DNA from: Euglena gracilis
Taxonomy: Eukaryota > Euglenida > Euglenophyceae > Euglenales
Assembly: GCA_039621445.1 (NCBI GenBank)
Contig: CP154954.1
Coordinates: 32,264,012 to 32,328,011, forward strand
Reading direction: 5' to 3'
DNA: 64,000 nucleotides
A program made the translations under genes and the position numbers. Positions 33,500 through 44,495 of this stretch are shown here, one piece after another. The stretch's first letter is position 1; each line of letters starts with the position of its first letter. Under the pieces are notes generated by a model. It saw only the letters and a list, made by a program, of their open reading frames with translations, was not told where the DNA came from and ran no database searches.

Positions 33500-33851
33500 G
33501 TATGCGGTGTTCGGCAGCCTTGGTCTGTGCTTTGCGTCAGTGCGTGCCGTGGTCCCGATGGCCTCCAGAGGGGGACTTTTTCTCGAGCAGTGGGCAGTGC
33601 AGCCGATTTTATTGCATTCCAAAAGGTCAGAAGGGCAGAGTTTGAGGTCGGATGGCGGACGTTCTTGACCTGGCATACAATCTCCGGGAGGCTCCTTCCC
33701 AAGTTCTTTTTTTCCGCGCTGCCAGAATTGCCACTGCGTTTTTCCGGCTTGACTCCGGCTAATGGGTTTTGTTTGCACACAGACACCACGTGTTGGCAGG
33801 CGGATCGGCAACCGACCTCCCACACCCGCACAGACATTTCCCCGACCACAG

Positions 33852-33985
33852 CACACCGTCCTGTGTGTGCTGGCCCACCCCCAGGATGGGGAGGCGCATC
33901 GCTGGCTGGCCGCCGTCCTGAAGCGGTGGTCCACACCTTTCGCGTTCTCTGTCCGTCGCCTCCGTTTTGTGGCCCAGCTCTCACG
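33852..33985 (+). CDS. Helix-rich unknown protein, exon
   Basis: Acceptor CGACCACAG|CAC (phase 0), donor TCA CG|GTGTGT (phase 2). Protein HTVLCVLAHPQDGEAHRWLA then AVLKRWSTPFAFSVRRLRFV and AQLS. Phase matches both neighbours. Confidence 0.65.
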
Positions 33986-34225
33986 GTGTGTTGTTCCGCC
34001 ATTTTCAAACCGGCCGCCCCATTCCACGAGACACTGAACACAGTGGGGCTTCCTATACTGCATGGGGGAAGTATAATGAGTGATAATTGCAACATATCAA
34101 TAGGGGGCGGCGTCAAGTTTCACGCCAATGGGAATCACATCATAGCACTGCAAATTCAAATCCACCCCAGAAAGGAAAGGCAGTGTTCAACACCCCCCCA
34201 CCCAAGCCCCCCCCCCCCGTCACAG

Positions 34226-34388
34226 CACAGTGCCACGCCTCGCCGCCCTCCACCTCACGGGCGGCGGGGCCGGCGCGCTGTCGCCGCTGGTGCTGGCCAC
34301 GGCGCTGGACGCCCTCCTGTGGAACGGCGACGTCTGCCACGCCGCGGACCTCTTGTTCGCCGGCGACGTCGCCGAGCAACAGCTGGAG
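34226..34388 (+). CDS. Helix-rich unknown protein, exon
   Basis: Acceptor CCCCGTCACAG|C (phase 2) completes an Arg codon; donor GAG|GTGTGT (phase 0). It reads TVPRLAALHLTGGGAGALSP, then LVLATALDALLWNGDVCHAA and DLLFAGDVAEQQLE. Strong helical periodicity and coding composition. Confidence 0.7.
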
Positions 34389-34935
34389 GTGTGTTGCCTT
34401 GAATTGGGGGGGGGGGGGCTGGGAAAAGGTCATATCCGGGATACATACAGCCACCACCAGTTTTCCCCAAAGTAGTAATTTGACAACGACTGGCTGGGTC
34501 AGATTGACACGCACACAAACTGAATGCGCATACACACACAATATATACATGCAATACACACGACGCACAATACTCATACACTAATGCACTCAGTTTCAGG
34601 GCCAAGGGATGTGAGGCCCCCAATCGATGCCGATAGGATGGATGGGTGTCCGTGCTGCACATTGGCAGTCCTTGAGGGATTATACCTTTTCTTTATTTAA
34701 TTTTCTTTAAGGATCGCCCCTGAAGGGCCACCCTTTGGCCCAAGGGCAGGCCAACGGCCAGTCCGGGGTTTTCGAGCGAGGTCGAAAATGAAAACGTCGA
34801 GTAGAGGACTTTTTTTTGATGTTTTGGATGGATGGGCAGTGGTCCAAGGATGCGAGAGCTCATTTTTTTCCCCGTTGTTGTTTTTGCTGAAAAACGACCA
34901 TTTCCCCCCATCCTGGGGATTCTTACCTCCCCCCC

Positions 34936-35094
34936 CATGCCCAATGAACGCCCTTGCCCAATGAACAGGGGGTGTTCGGACCGTCTAGGTTGTCACCATA
35001 ATCCTTATCTACACAGAAATTGTACCCCCGTGCCCAATGAACGCCCCCTGTTCGGACCGTCTAGAATGTCACCTTAGTGTTCATTGGGCTTGGG
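34936..35094. repeat. Small CCCAATGAACG inverted-end element
   Basis: It starts GCCCAATGAACG, contains CTGTTCGGACCGTCTAG(A/G)TGTCACC-like text twice, and ends GTGTTCATTGGGC, giving inverted termini. A diverged copy lies at 3408-3465. Confidence 0.6.
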
Positions 35095-35161
35095 GGGGGG
35101 GGAGGTAATTGAATGTGCCGGGACACTTTTTTTAAAAAAAATGCCCGCCCCGGTGCCGCAG

Positions 35162-35321
35162 GCCCGCTTCCAGCTGGTGTGCGAGTGGGCCATGCACCGC
35201 AGCCCCCTCGCCCCCACCCCGCTCCTCGGCCCATACCCCGCCCGCCGCCAGGCCCTGTTCGAGGGCCAGAGACGGCCCCCAGAGGGGGGGTGGGGAGCCT
35301 CTTTGCCCCTCCGCCCGCCTG
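35162..35321 (+). CDS. Helix-rich unknown protein, exon
   Basis: Acceptor CGGTGCCGCAG|GCC (phase 0). Protein ARFQLVCEWAMHRSPLAPTP then LLGPYPARRQALFEGQRRPP, then Gly/Pro-rich. A donor at CCT G|GTTCCT (35322, phase 1) or 6 nt later gives the phase needed by the next exon. Confidence 0.55.
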
Positions 35322-35419
35322 GTTCCTGTGTGCATATGATGGGCAAGGCGGTAACTTGGTTTGTTGGGTGCAACGTGGGTGGACAGGTTCACAGGTGTGC
35401 AGGAGGGTATTTGAAAATG

Positions 35420-36500
35420 AAGTTGGCGCACTGCGCCGAAAATTTTTGGTGGAAATATGGTCAAAAAAGTTGATTTGAGGGTTTGGGGGGGATTGACTTC
35501 AAATTTCTGCTGAAATTTCAGCCCTCCTATATTTCAACTTTTTGCCAAACTTTGTGTAAAACCTTCCCAAATTTCAAACTTCAAATTCAAAATTTTAAAC
35601 TTCGACCGCCCAAACAGCATTCCCCCCATTTTTTCTTGCTCACATGTTGCAAAACAATTTTTCAAGCGTGCAAGAGGATGCAAAATTTTCTTGGTGCCAC
35701 AAAAGTATTTCGGGTATTTGTCCAAAGAACTGCGAAATAAAATTAACAGAGGATATCTGCCAAATATGTGTTCCTGAAGTCTTATGTTTGGTTCTAAGCG
35801 CACGCGTTTGGCAGACAAATTTTCAGCCAATAAATCCCCCCAAAAAAATCCTCCCCTGGGTGGATATCGCCCAACCAAATAAAAATCCGGGGGGGGAGGG
35901 TATTATTTGAGGAGTTTACCAACCAGGTCCAGTCTGACTCCCAGCTGGATCCAGGGGCTGGGGTCCAACCAGCAATTTTTTCCAGCCTGCTGGCTGGAAA
36001 AAATTTTGAGGCATCCCTGACCCAATGGTTCAAAGACATAAACCCACCCCCCCAAACATCAGATCCACTGAAAAAATAGACCCCCCCCTGCGGGTTTCAG
36101 CAAAAATCCAAAAACTGGACCCCCCCAGAAAATAAGACCCTCCCCCTCGGGTTTTTGGGGGAAATTCAAAAGATAGACCACCCTGAAACTATTAAAACAA
36201 TGCAAAAATGGTTTGTATTTGGACACTTTTGATTTTTCTAGTTTTGTCCGTTTTGCATGTTTTAAATTTGGCATTTTGGGGGACAATTCTCGCTCATTGC
36301 CAAAAATCGCCCTTTTTGGACCTATTTTTGGACCCCCCGCCACAGGAAGTTCTTTTTTTGGCCGAATTTTTCAGCAAAAGTCCAAAAAAGTCCCCCCCCC
36401 CACAAAAAAATACTCTTCCCAAAAAAAAAGACCCTCCCCAGGGATTATCAGCAATGGACCCCAAAAAAGTTGACCCCGGGTCTTATTTGGAGGGATTTTG
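35420..36500. repeat. Intron with hairpin, CCAGCC and AATAAGACC element copies
   Basis: The hairpin GGCGC-ACT-GCGCC at 35425-35437 plus GAAAATTTTT, a CCAGCTGGATCC...CCAGCCTGCTGGCTGG segment at 35930-36010, and an AATAAGACC-type element at about 36060-36490 ending ACCCCGGGTCTTATTTGG. Confidence 0.65.
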
Positions 36501-36623
36501 TCGTCAGAGAGTTCATTGCGGTGTCCGGAAGCGCCTCCCTCCCTTCCGTCCCTGCCACTGCCGCGCTGCACCGCCCGCCGATGGCAGACTGCGCTCGCCC
36601 ATCCCTTCCGACCCCCGCGGCAG

Positions 36624-36697
36624 ACCCCATCGTTGCAGCACTGACCCAGCAACAGCGGGGAGGCTACCAACTGCTGTGGCATGCAACTCAACTTGGG
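36624..36697 (+). CDS. Helix-rich unknown protein, small exon
   Basis: Acceptor CCCCGCGGCAG|AC (phase 1), donor GGG|GTGTGC (phase 0). PIVAALTQQQRGGYQLLWHA then TQLG. Phase agrees with both neighbours. Confidence 0.5.
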
Positions 36698-36724
36698 GTG
36701 TGCCCCCCTCTCTGGTGTATGTGT

Positions 36725-36880
36725 GTTGTGCTGTGTTGTCTGTTGTGTTGCGTTGCTTTGTGTTGTGTTGTGTTGTGTTGTGTGGTGTTGTGTTGTGTGG
36801 TGTTGCATTGTGTTGTGTTGTGTTGTGTTGTGTTGTGTTGTGTTGTGTTGTGTTGTGTTGTGTGGTGGGGTGTGGTAGGT
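36725..36880 (+). repeat. (TGTTG)n pentanucleotide array
   Basis: TGTTG/TGTGG pentamers, about 30 copies, beginning about 30 bp into the intron. Confidence 0.95.
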
Positions 36881-37317
36881 GTGCCAGCGAATAAGACTTT
36901 CGCAAGCTTTTTGGGTTTCTCCATTCAGAAATTATGTTCTCCTGGAAGAAAATTGGATCCTTGCAGAGAGTTTCTTGTAGCTGGTGGGTTTCCAGCCGCA
37001 ATCACACCCACAAAAAATGAAATAATACCGATAGAAAGCCACCGATATTTTGTGTGTCAACGTCCTGGGCCCTTTTGCAGCGGCGATATCAGGCAATGGT
37101 CAAATTTCCACAGAAAAAAGTTTAAATGGAGTGACCATACCGCAGGTGGATATTTTTGGAGGAAATGAAATGTATTTTTTTCTTAATCAAGGAATTTTAA
37201 TCACAAACTACCGCCAAATTCAAATTCCATCGTTTTTCTTTCTCGAATCGTCACCATTTCCCTTGCAATGTGTTTCTTTTCATTTTTGTCCGGACAGTGA
37301 GCTTTGTGTTTCAAGGA

Positions 37318-37525
37318 ATGTGCTGTGCTGCGTTGCGTTGTTTTATGTTGTTGTGTGGTGTGGTGTGGTGTGGTGTGGTGTGGTGTGGTGTGGTGTGGTG
37401 TGGTGTGGTGTGGTGTGGTGTGTTGCGTTGCGTTGCGTTGTGTTGTGTTGTGTTGTGTTGTGTTGTGTTGCTTTGTGTTGTGTTGTGTTGTGTTGTGTTG
37501 TTGTGTTTTGTTGTCGTTGTGTTGT
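37318..37525 (+). repeat. (TGTGG)n then (TGTTG)n pentanucleotide array
   Basis: A second array in the same intron: a block of TGTGG units followed by a block of TGTTG units with some GCGTT variants. Confidence 0.95.
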
Positions 37526-37604
37526 GTGTACATGAAAACTGTGCAGTGGGGTGACATTTTAATGGTCCGTTTCGCGCTGGACACCAGGGCGTCGCTCAAG
37601 CCAA

Positions 37605-38045
37605 AGTGGACCCCATCCCCGGGGGGGGGGGTCCAGCCAGCCAGCAGCCTTTTTCCAGCCAGTAGCTTTTGTCCAGCCCCGGATCCCACTCCCCTCCCCC
37701 ATCGACGAGTTTCAATTATTTTCCAGCCGCCCTTCAGGTGGCTGGACAGTAACGGATTTCTGGCTTTCGGGGTCTCAAAAATGGGTTAAAAATGGATCGG
37801 ATTTGGCCTGGCCAGGGCAAATTTGGGGTCAAAAAATCGAGTTTTTGCACAGTTGGCAGTTTTTTGAGCATTTTTGGAGTTTCGATTTTTGGAACCCAGT
37901 TCGACCTTGGTTCGGGTCCCAGTTCCAGCCGAGGGACCTCTATGGGGGAGGGGTGGGGTCAGCCAGCAGCCTTTTTCCAGCCAGCCCAAGTTTTCCAGCC
38001 TCTGAGCTGGACCCCCCCCCAGGGTGTCACCAAGCAACGCCCTGC
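37605..38045. repeat. CCAGCC family, two partial copies
   Basis: CCAGCCAGCCAGCAGCC, TTTTTCCAGCCAG, ATCGACGAGTTTCAATT, and at 37975-38040 the CTCTGAGCTGGACCCCC...GTCACCAAGC ending. Confidence 0.65.
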
Positions 38046-38085
38046 CAAAAAACGCCTCGTCCGCACCCCCCCCCCCTTCGCCGCA

Positions 38086-38271
38086 GCTGTTCTCCCTGAG
38101 CCGCTACTACACCGCCGCGGTCGTCGGCGGTGGGGGGGCCCTGCCCCTGAGGCACCTCCCCCTCGACCCCCGCTGCCACCCGACGCTGGCGTACTGCGAC
38201 CTGCTGGCCCGCCCGGGCGGACCGGCGCCCCCCCCCCCCCCGGAACTGCGCCCCCTCCCCCTGGGTTGTGG
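38086..38271 (+). CDS. Helix-rich unknown protein, exon (3' border uncertain)
   Basis: Acceptor CTTCGCCGCAG|CTG (phase 0). Protein LFSLSRYYTAAVVGGGGALP, then LRHLPLDPRCHPTLAYCDLL and ARPGGP. A C-run follows that would encode poly-Pro. GT at 38272 keeps phase 0; an end before the C-run is also possible. Confidence 0.55.
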
Positions 38272-38422
38272 GTTGGAGCGACCGCCTGTCGGATGTCCTG
38301 ACCCCCTCCTGCACTGGCAAAAGCATGCCATCCTTCCTGCCTGTCCCACCCCATCCCCACCCCCGGGTGGTGGCAGCCCAGTTTGTTTGTCTTTTCTAAA
38401 TGATTGGGTGGACTGCTTCCAG

Positions 38423-38500
38423 GCGCTGAACGCCCTCCCCAGGGCTGAGGCCGGCCAGAAAGCAGTCCACCTGCTGCTGGATAATCGGCCAGGATCAACG
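38423..38500 (+). CDS. Helix-rich unknown protein, possible exon
   Basis: Acceptor ACTGCTTCCAG|GCG (phase 0), reading ALNALPRAEAGQKAVHLLLD then NR. No good donor was found before the in-frame TGA at about 38507, so the 3' border is unknown. Confidence 0.4.
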
Positions 38501-38998
38501 CATTTTTGAAACATTTTGGCTGAAGTGGCTGGAGTGACCGACCACCCACCCACCCACTCCCCCCACCCCTGGAGCGGAAGAAGGTGGCTGGTTTTTTTCA
38601 AAAGCAGACAGTGCCTTGGGGGAGGGGAGCTGTGCCGGTCCCCGTTGGGCAAGCTCTCACAATCGTCATTCCACCCCCTTTGCGGCCAGAGCAAGGTGAC
38701 AGGCCAATCCCACCCGGTTCCAGCGCCGCACACTTTTACTGCAGCGTGGTGTTTTGGCTGAGCCTCTTGACGGCAACTCCCCCTCAAGCCCCCGCCCAGG
38801 GGACCACAGGTACGCAGTACACACGCACGCACACAGCAGCACACGTGCGCCAGCGTGCACGCTCGCAGGTGCACACACATATTCACCGGTGCGCGCACAC
38901 GCGCGCATTCATGCAAAGTGCACCCACCCACCCACCCGATACCACTCACCCACCCACACATGCAAGCACATGTAAAACAAATGCACATCACCATTCAG

Positions 38999-39177
38999 TG
39001 CCGGCCCCCTGGCTCCAGCCCGACCTGCTCGACCTGCCCCGTGAGCTGGCCCACTGCCAGGCGGAGGTCGGCCTCGGCCTCGGCCTGCCGACCCCCGCCG
39101 CCTCCGATGGCCTGGCCCCGGCGGAGCGCCTCCACCCGCTGCTGGAGACCGTCCGGACGTGGTCCCCGGCGCTGGCT
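38999..39177 (+). CDS. Helix-rich unknown protein, exon
   Basis: Acceptor CACCATTCAG|TG (phase 1 in). Protein PAPWLQPDLLDLPRELAHCQ, then AEVGLGLGLPTPAASDGLAP and AERLHPLLETVRTWSPALA. Donor GCT|GTCCCG gives phase 0, matching the next exon; the frame also reaches TGA a few codons on. Confidence 0.6.
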
Positions 39178-39480
39178 GTCCCGTGACAGGGCGCTCCCCA
39201 CCCCCACCCCAGCCTGCCTCGCACAGGAAGGGGGCAGCCCCCCGAGCTCTTGGAAAACGATGGGTGTGGACTGGTTGGCGCACATGCGTGTTCTCCACGA
39301 GCGCATACCCAGGCAGGCCGGCCAGACAGCAGTCTCTCAGGAACGTCCAGTGGTGTCGGACCAGGGAGAGAAGGGCCCTGCCTTCAACTGCAGCGTGGCT
39401 CTGCACTGTGTTGCATGAGCACCTCCCGGTACGTACCACTTTGTTTTTATTTATTTTGGAGGGCAACATGTGTGGGTGGC

Positions 39481-39545
39481 GCGCGCGCGCGCACACACAC
39501 ACACACACAAGCAAACACACACACAAACACACACACACACACACA
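39481..39545 (+). repeat. (CG)n/(CA)n microsatellite
   Basis: GCGCGC followed by CACACA with AA interruptions. Confidence 0.95.
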
Positions 39546-39854
39546 TTGCCTCAAGGACCAGCAGCAGGCTCTTGCAACGCGCCTGGAGAGGACCGATAAA
39601 AGTCAACAGGATTTCACCATGCCAGTCTCCAGCAAGAGGGAGCTCACATTTGGACCACCTCACCCCAGCAAAAACGACGTGATCTGTGATGGAATCCCCT
39701 CCAGACGAGGAGAGCATTTGTTCCACGGCTGGCAACAAAGATGGGCGTCCCTTCCCACTCCTGCAGGGGGGAGGGGGGGGTCAAGTCACCTCGCAACTTG
39801 CCCTGAAGGCCCCCAAACATTCACACGTCCACCCCACCCCACCCCCGCTTGCAG

Positions 39855-40038
39855 GCACTGACGGCGGTGCAGCTGCGCCACGCGGCCCTCGTGCTGCTGG
39901 CCTGCGGGGACGTGGCCGCCGTGGCGGACCTCTGCTTGTCGCTGCTGCGGCGGGCAGCAGCCGACCCCACCGCGCTCCGGCCGGACCTGCTCTGCACGGC
40001 GGTGCAGCTCGCCGGGGCATACCACCGGCCGGGGGACG
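39855..40038 (+). CDS. Helix-rich unknown protein, exon
   Basis: Acceptor CGCTTGCAG|GCA (phase 0), donor GAC G|GTGGGC (phase 1), 61 codons. ALTAVQLRHAALVLLACGDV, then AAVADLCLSLLRRAAADPTA and LRPDLLCTAVQLAGAYHRPG: three consecutive amphipathic helices, HEAT/TPR-like in character without a diagnostic motif. Confidence 0.7.
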
Positions 40039-40417
40039 GTGGGCCCGGGGGGCGGGGGGGGGGACAGGGCCATACCCCGTGGGGAAGGGCAGTCGGGTGG
40101 GAGGGGTCGGCCAGCATTGCGACACACAAAGGGGGCTGCATTGAAAGGGGTCCAGGCAGTGCCATTGCCCGTCCCGCCAAGCTGCTGCCTTCCCAAGGTG
40201 TGGGGCACCACGGGCTGATAGGAAGTCAATCCCTCCGAAGTGGCGGTGCCCCCTGTGTCCTTCAAGCGTCCGTCACGTGCCTTGGGGACCACAGGGGACA
40301 CCGGTTGCAGGAGGGGGCCCGGGTCGGGGTCATGGTGCCCTTCAAGTTTCCGTCCAGCGGCCGGGCCGGGCCGGGCCACCCTGGCTGCCACAAGCCTTAA
40401 AATGCTGCTGCAGAATG

Positions 40418-40510
40418 GCACCATACCATTGCTTAACACCTGTCCCACCCCCCCCCCCCGAGGGTTTTTGGCCAAGAGCCCCCCCCCCCCCCGGGGGTGG
40501 GGTGGGCCCG
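40418..40510. repeat. CATACCATTGCTTAA element, 5' part
   Basis: CCATACCATTGCTTAACACC, GGCCAAGAGCCCCC and GGGGTGGGGTGGGCCCGA follow the order seen at 18897-19020; the right terminus was not found. Confidence 0.6.
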
Positions 40511-40635
40511 AAAATGGAAAATCCTCTCCCAGTCTTCCTACACATTACTGCCGAGAACAAGGCAGGGGGGGGGCAAATGCCCTCCCCCCCCCAACGGCCG
40601 CCTCCCGCTTGCGGTGCTTTGCGGGCGGCGGGCGG

Positions 40636-40710
40636 ATGGCGGCGCTGGCGGAGGCGCTCTTCCAGCTGTACGCGTCACTGCTTGGGGCGGACAGCAAGGT
40701 GGCCGCCCAG
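40636..40710 (+). CDS. Helix-rich unknown protein, exon (5' border uncertain)
   Basis: MAALAEALFQLYASLLGADS then KVAAQ ends at a clear donor CAG|GTGTGC (phase 0). No AG acceptor lies just upstream of the ATG; the exon may start upstream in the G/C-rich stretch, or this may even be a translation start. Coding composition is good. Confidence 0.5.
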
Positions 40711-41211
40711 GTGTGCGCCGCCGCTGCCCCTCCGCGGCCGTCTCAGTGGCACGCCGCCGTTCCTTGCCTTCTCCGGTGGATCGCTCGGGGAGGGGCAGGG
40801 GCTCCCCTTCGCATTGAATGGGACAGGCAGAATTCAGGCGTTGGTTTTCTGAGAAGAAAGAAGTGTTCAAGTGTGAAATCCAACGGTAGAGATTGCCGTA
40901 TCATTTTTGCTTGGTGGTTATCCTCCATCTTCCTGTTAGCAAGTTTTCCACATTTTCTTAAGGCAAAGAATCGGCCGAAAGAACATATATTTCATTCAGC
41001 AAACATGTATTTCATAACCCCCCGCACCGTTGTCCAGCTGCAAACCTGGCCCCGACAGTGCCAATGATCCGGGGGGGGTGGCATGTGATATGGTGGTGGT
41101 GTGTGCATTGGCCCCGCGCTCAGTTGGGGGCTCCTGCCGGACGATCTGGAATGCCGTCCCCCTCCAACCCCCCCCCCGGCCATTCCCATCGACCCTTGGC
41201 TGGCCCCTCAG

Positions 41212-41358
41212 GTGCGGGCCCGCCTGCTGGAGGTGGTGGCCCTCAACCCGGCCCACTTCCCGGGGCGGACCCTTACCGAGCGGTGGGCTACGCAGGTGGA
41301 GGACCGGCGGGCGACGCTGGGGCCCCCTGCCGTGGCCAAGCTGCAGGCCCTGCTGCAG
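41212..41358 (+). CDS. Helix-rich unknown protein, last exon traced
   Basis: Acceptor TGGCCCCTCAG|GTG, donor CAG|GTGTGT, phase 0 at both ends, 49 codons. VRARLLEVVALNPAHFPGRT, then LTERWATQVEDRRATLGPPA and VAKLQALLQ. No stop-containing final exon was found further right, so the 3' end of this gene is unknown. The transition to family A repeats at 41640 suggests that the rest is either beyond the repeat zone or missed. Confidence 0.7.
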
Positions 41359-41639
41359 GTGTGTGTTGGTTGGTGTGTTTATTGTGTGTGTGTGTGTGTG
41401 TGTGTTGCGTGTGTTGCGTGTGTGTTGTGGGTCTGTGTTGTGTGTGTGTGTGTGTGAATTAAGTTAAAGAATGCAATGTAATAAATAAGGAAAATCTGGA
41501 TGGAAATTAATATTAAATAATATAAAGTTTAATGAAACGGTCAAAATTGATGATGAACAGACAATATTTTTTTGATTCAAAAGAAGGAAGTTAAATATTC
41601 GAAATCAGTCTTAGGCGGCGCATCTCGCACTTTTTTTGG

Positions 41640-42275
41640 CCGATGTGCGCATTTTCGCAAACCGACCAAAATCCGATTTGAGCACTGGCGTTACAAGGGA
41701 ACAGGTTGGACAAAATACGGCGATTTCTCGTTTTGGGCACCGGCTCTCCCGGGAATTCCGCGGTTTTTTTTGCTGTTTTTTTTTTGATGTCGGAATGACA
41801 CGAAAACCCCCAGACCTATCCCCTCAAAGTGAAAAAAACACCGACAAAAACACCAATATCCCGGTACCGCCACCCCCCATTCCATGTGTGACAACTGCCA
41901 GCGCCAGGTGGTGCTCTGGAGGTGGGGTTGCAGGTCCGCCCCTTTGCTTGCATTGTGAAGTTTTTCAGCACGTTGTGGAGGTTGTTGAAGCTGGTCACAA
42001 AAGGAGTGGAAGTGCACATGCAACGAATGCAATGGGTAGAAAGAAAACTCTGCCACTGGGGGTTGATGAGGGGGATACAGAACACCGGAGGACTGCCACC
42101 AGTTTCCTGTTGAAATCAATGGCAAGTTGCCCATCAATGCCCCACTGATGGTAAAGGCTCCATGGCACCCATACAACGGCGTAAATGATGTTGGTGTGCG
42201 CAAATGCGCACATGGACGATGTGCGCATTTGCGCACACCGACCACTTTGAAACCAACCAAGAGCCTCCTACAGTG
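41640..42275 (+). repeat. Interspersed repeat family A, longest copy
   Basis: It aligns with 1660-2140. It ends in paired arms TGCGCAAATGCGCA (42197-42210) and TGCGCATTTGCGCA (42222-42235), inverted about GGACGATG, then CACACCGACCA. A third related arm, GTGCGCATTTTCGCAAACCGA, opens the copy near 41645. Confidence 0.75.
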
Positions 42276-42384
42276 GGGGAACTAAATAGTGGGACACTCA
42301 AAAAAGGAAGTTCCCCCCGAAACTCACTCAAGCTGCACAAGATTGTTTTTTACCTGCAAGGATTATGGTGTCTATTGTTCTCAA

Positions 42385-42850
42385 CCCCCCTGGGGGGGGG
42401 GGTCCAGCCTCCGGCTGAAAAAAAAGGCTGCTGGCTGGAAATGAGCTGCTAGCTGGAAATGAGCTGCTGGACCCCCCCTGGGGGGATAGGGGGGGTCTGG
42501 GGCTGGAGGGGGCTGTGCTGGGCTGGGTCGATGAACAACAAATTTTCTAAAACATTTTTGCCTTCTCGACATTTTCATGGATGGAGCCAGAGTGTATGTG
42601 CCAGACATTGAGGGCGAGGAAGCTGTGATGAGTAAAAAAAAAAATGCAGGGATAGGTGAGCTGGGCAGCCCAGTTTGCCAGTTGGCTGGCCAGCCTGCGG
42701 CCAGCTGGCCCGGCCTTTGGCCGGGCTGGACCCAACTTTGTCCCAGCCCCGATTTGGGCTGCTGGCTGGATTTGAGCTGCTGGCTGGCTGGACCCCCCCC
42801 CCCCGGGGATGGGGTCCCCTCCGGCTTAAGAAATCTCCTGATCGTTCTCA
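42385..42850. repeat. CCAGCC family, inverted arrangement
   Basis: CCCGGGGGGTCCAGCCTCC...GCTGCTGGCTGG at 42385-42480, then GGGCTGCTGGCTGGATTTGAGC and the terminus CCCCTCCGGCTTAAGAAATC at 42820-42839, the reverse complement of the left end of the 27225 element. Confidence 0.7.
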
Positions 42851-42907
42851 CATGAATAATTACGGGCTTTTGCCATTCAAAGAATGGCAATGAGCTGGAG
42901 GAAGGCT

Positions 42908-43141
42908 TCAATAACGCGTGGGCCCTCCACGAGAGTCCAGGACAGCCACAATGCGGCTGGGCGTGGATTCATACAATACCCCAATTTGCTGGGGAGCAAC
43001 ATCTGCGAAAGCGCGCTGGAGTGTGGACCACAGTTCGTTTCGGTTGGAGAAAATGCAGCCTTCCAGCTTTGCGGTCACCAACGGCCATATGTGCTCGATT
43101 GGGTATCGGTCGGGGCTCATCGGAGGCCAGGTGCCGGGTTC
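42908..43141 (-). pseudogene. Tc1/mariner-type transposase, C-terminal fragment
   Basis: Read on the minus strand, about 77 codons begin EPGTWPPMSPDRYPIEHIWP and end with a stop at 42908. The W-P-P-x-S-P-D-x-x-P-I-E-x-x-W block is the hallmark of the third catalytic region of Tc1/mariner DDE transposases. The rest (LVTAKLEG, RNELWSTLQRAFADV, VLDSRGG) resembles the family's C-terminal tail with an LW-x-x-(I/L)-Q pattern. Upstream sequence is replaced at 43142 by T-rich and MITE-like DNA, so the first two catalytic aspartates are missing and the copy cannot be active. Confidence 0.75.
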
Positions 43142-43186
43142 GTTTTTTTTTTCGAGACCCTACCGGGGTAAAATGGGTGTGGGGGA

Positions 43187-43300
43187 CAGGGTTCGATATA
43201 AGGAGGGCGTACATGGTTTAGGTGGGGGGGGGGGGTGTCCCCCCCCCCCCCCCCCTCCTGGCCCGCAGGGGGGGGTCCGGACCACCCCCCCCCACCTGCA
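43187..43300. repeat. CAGGGTTCGATATAAGGA element, left part
   Basis: The terminus CAGGGTTCGATATAAGGA is followed by GGGCGTACATGGTTTAGGTG, a G-run/C-run pair, CTGGCCCGCAG and GGTCCGGACCACC, as at 30895-31030. The right terminus is absent. Confidence 0.7.
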
Positions 43301-44490
43301 AGGACCTCTCCACCGGGACCCCAGCGGCGCCCAGCCTCACCGATTTTCGGCGGAGAGGTGGCAACATGCCCTAGGCATGGCTAACCGGGCAAACCTGGGA
43401 TGAGGTGGCCCCCCCACCTTTTTCAGCAGAGCACCGCTGACCCCCCCCCGCCACACAACCCTCCCCCCAACGCACTGCTATCGGTGCCCGATCGCCCCTA
43501 ACGCCCCCCCCCCCACTGCGCCACGTGGCCCCTGACAGCAACTCCGACCGCCCACAGCCAATCCAGGGGTCTCGTAGGCTTTTCCCTCATGTTCTCGGAG
43601 AACCTACCAGGCCTCCCTGGACTTCTCCCCCCCCCCTCCACTCCGCCCCAGTGGTGGTGGGGGGGCCGCTGCTACACTGGCTCTTCCACCACTCGGCCCG
43701 GGGACCCCGGGCCGGCCTCCGACCTCGTGTACCTCCCCGCACAGTGGGATTCTATGTGCCATCGGGCACCTTCACACACTCGGGGGGCCTCCCCGGGAAA
43801 CCTTGAACATCCACCAGCCCCCCACCCCCAGAAACTAGTCTTACTATAGCAATTTTTTCCCCTCCCTACCCCCCCCCACAGAGTCCAACGGGCAAGGGCC
43901 GCCACACCCCCATCCACCCCGCCCACCCGCGCCTCAGCTTCACAGTGCTGCTCAGCAAGCCTTTTCCCCTCTCACCACCCTACCCCACAACGCCCCAGCA
44001 GGCACGCTCTACCAAAACCGAGCGCAGATTGCACACCAATCACACACTCAAAACCCGACCTGACTTCCCCGGAGCGGGGCGCCATCCCCCGCCCGGGGGC
44101 CCCAAATGGACTCCCACGGCCCTAAGGGGAAGCAATCGCCCCTGGGGGCCCCCAGCCCTGCTCGAGAGCCTCCACGAGCTCATCGTGATCCTCCCACCCG
44201 GAACGCATGCCGGGTGGTCACACAGCAAAACCCTCCCTCCCCGTGTGGCCGGCCATCGCCCACGGGGCACAACGTACTTAGGTCACACACGGGGGGCTCT
44301 TTTTCCGGCGTTACATGTTCTCGGCGGGCAAGCGACACCGGACCGTGAAGTACCCGGCCGGCAAGCGTACCCCGACAAGACTGCGCCAGGCTCGGGGCCG
44401 CCCGACGCAGTCCTGTGGGCTTGGTATACGCCCCTCAGTCCCCCCACCCCCATCACCTCTGCCACCGAAGGACAAAGACTTCTTTATTTA
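43300..44490. other. C-rich region, no supported gene
   Basis: Long frames exist because the region is C-rich with few A/T stops, but no motif, splice pattern or sustained protein-like composition convinced me. Confidence 0.4.
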
Positions 44491-44495
44491 TTTAC

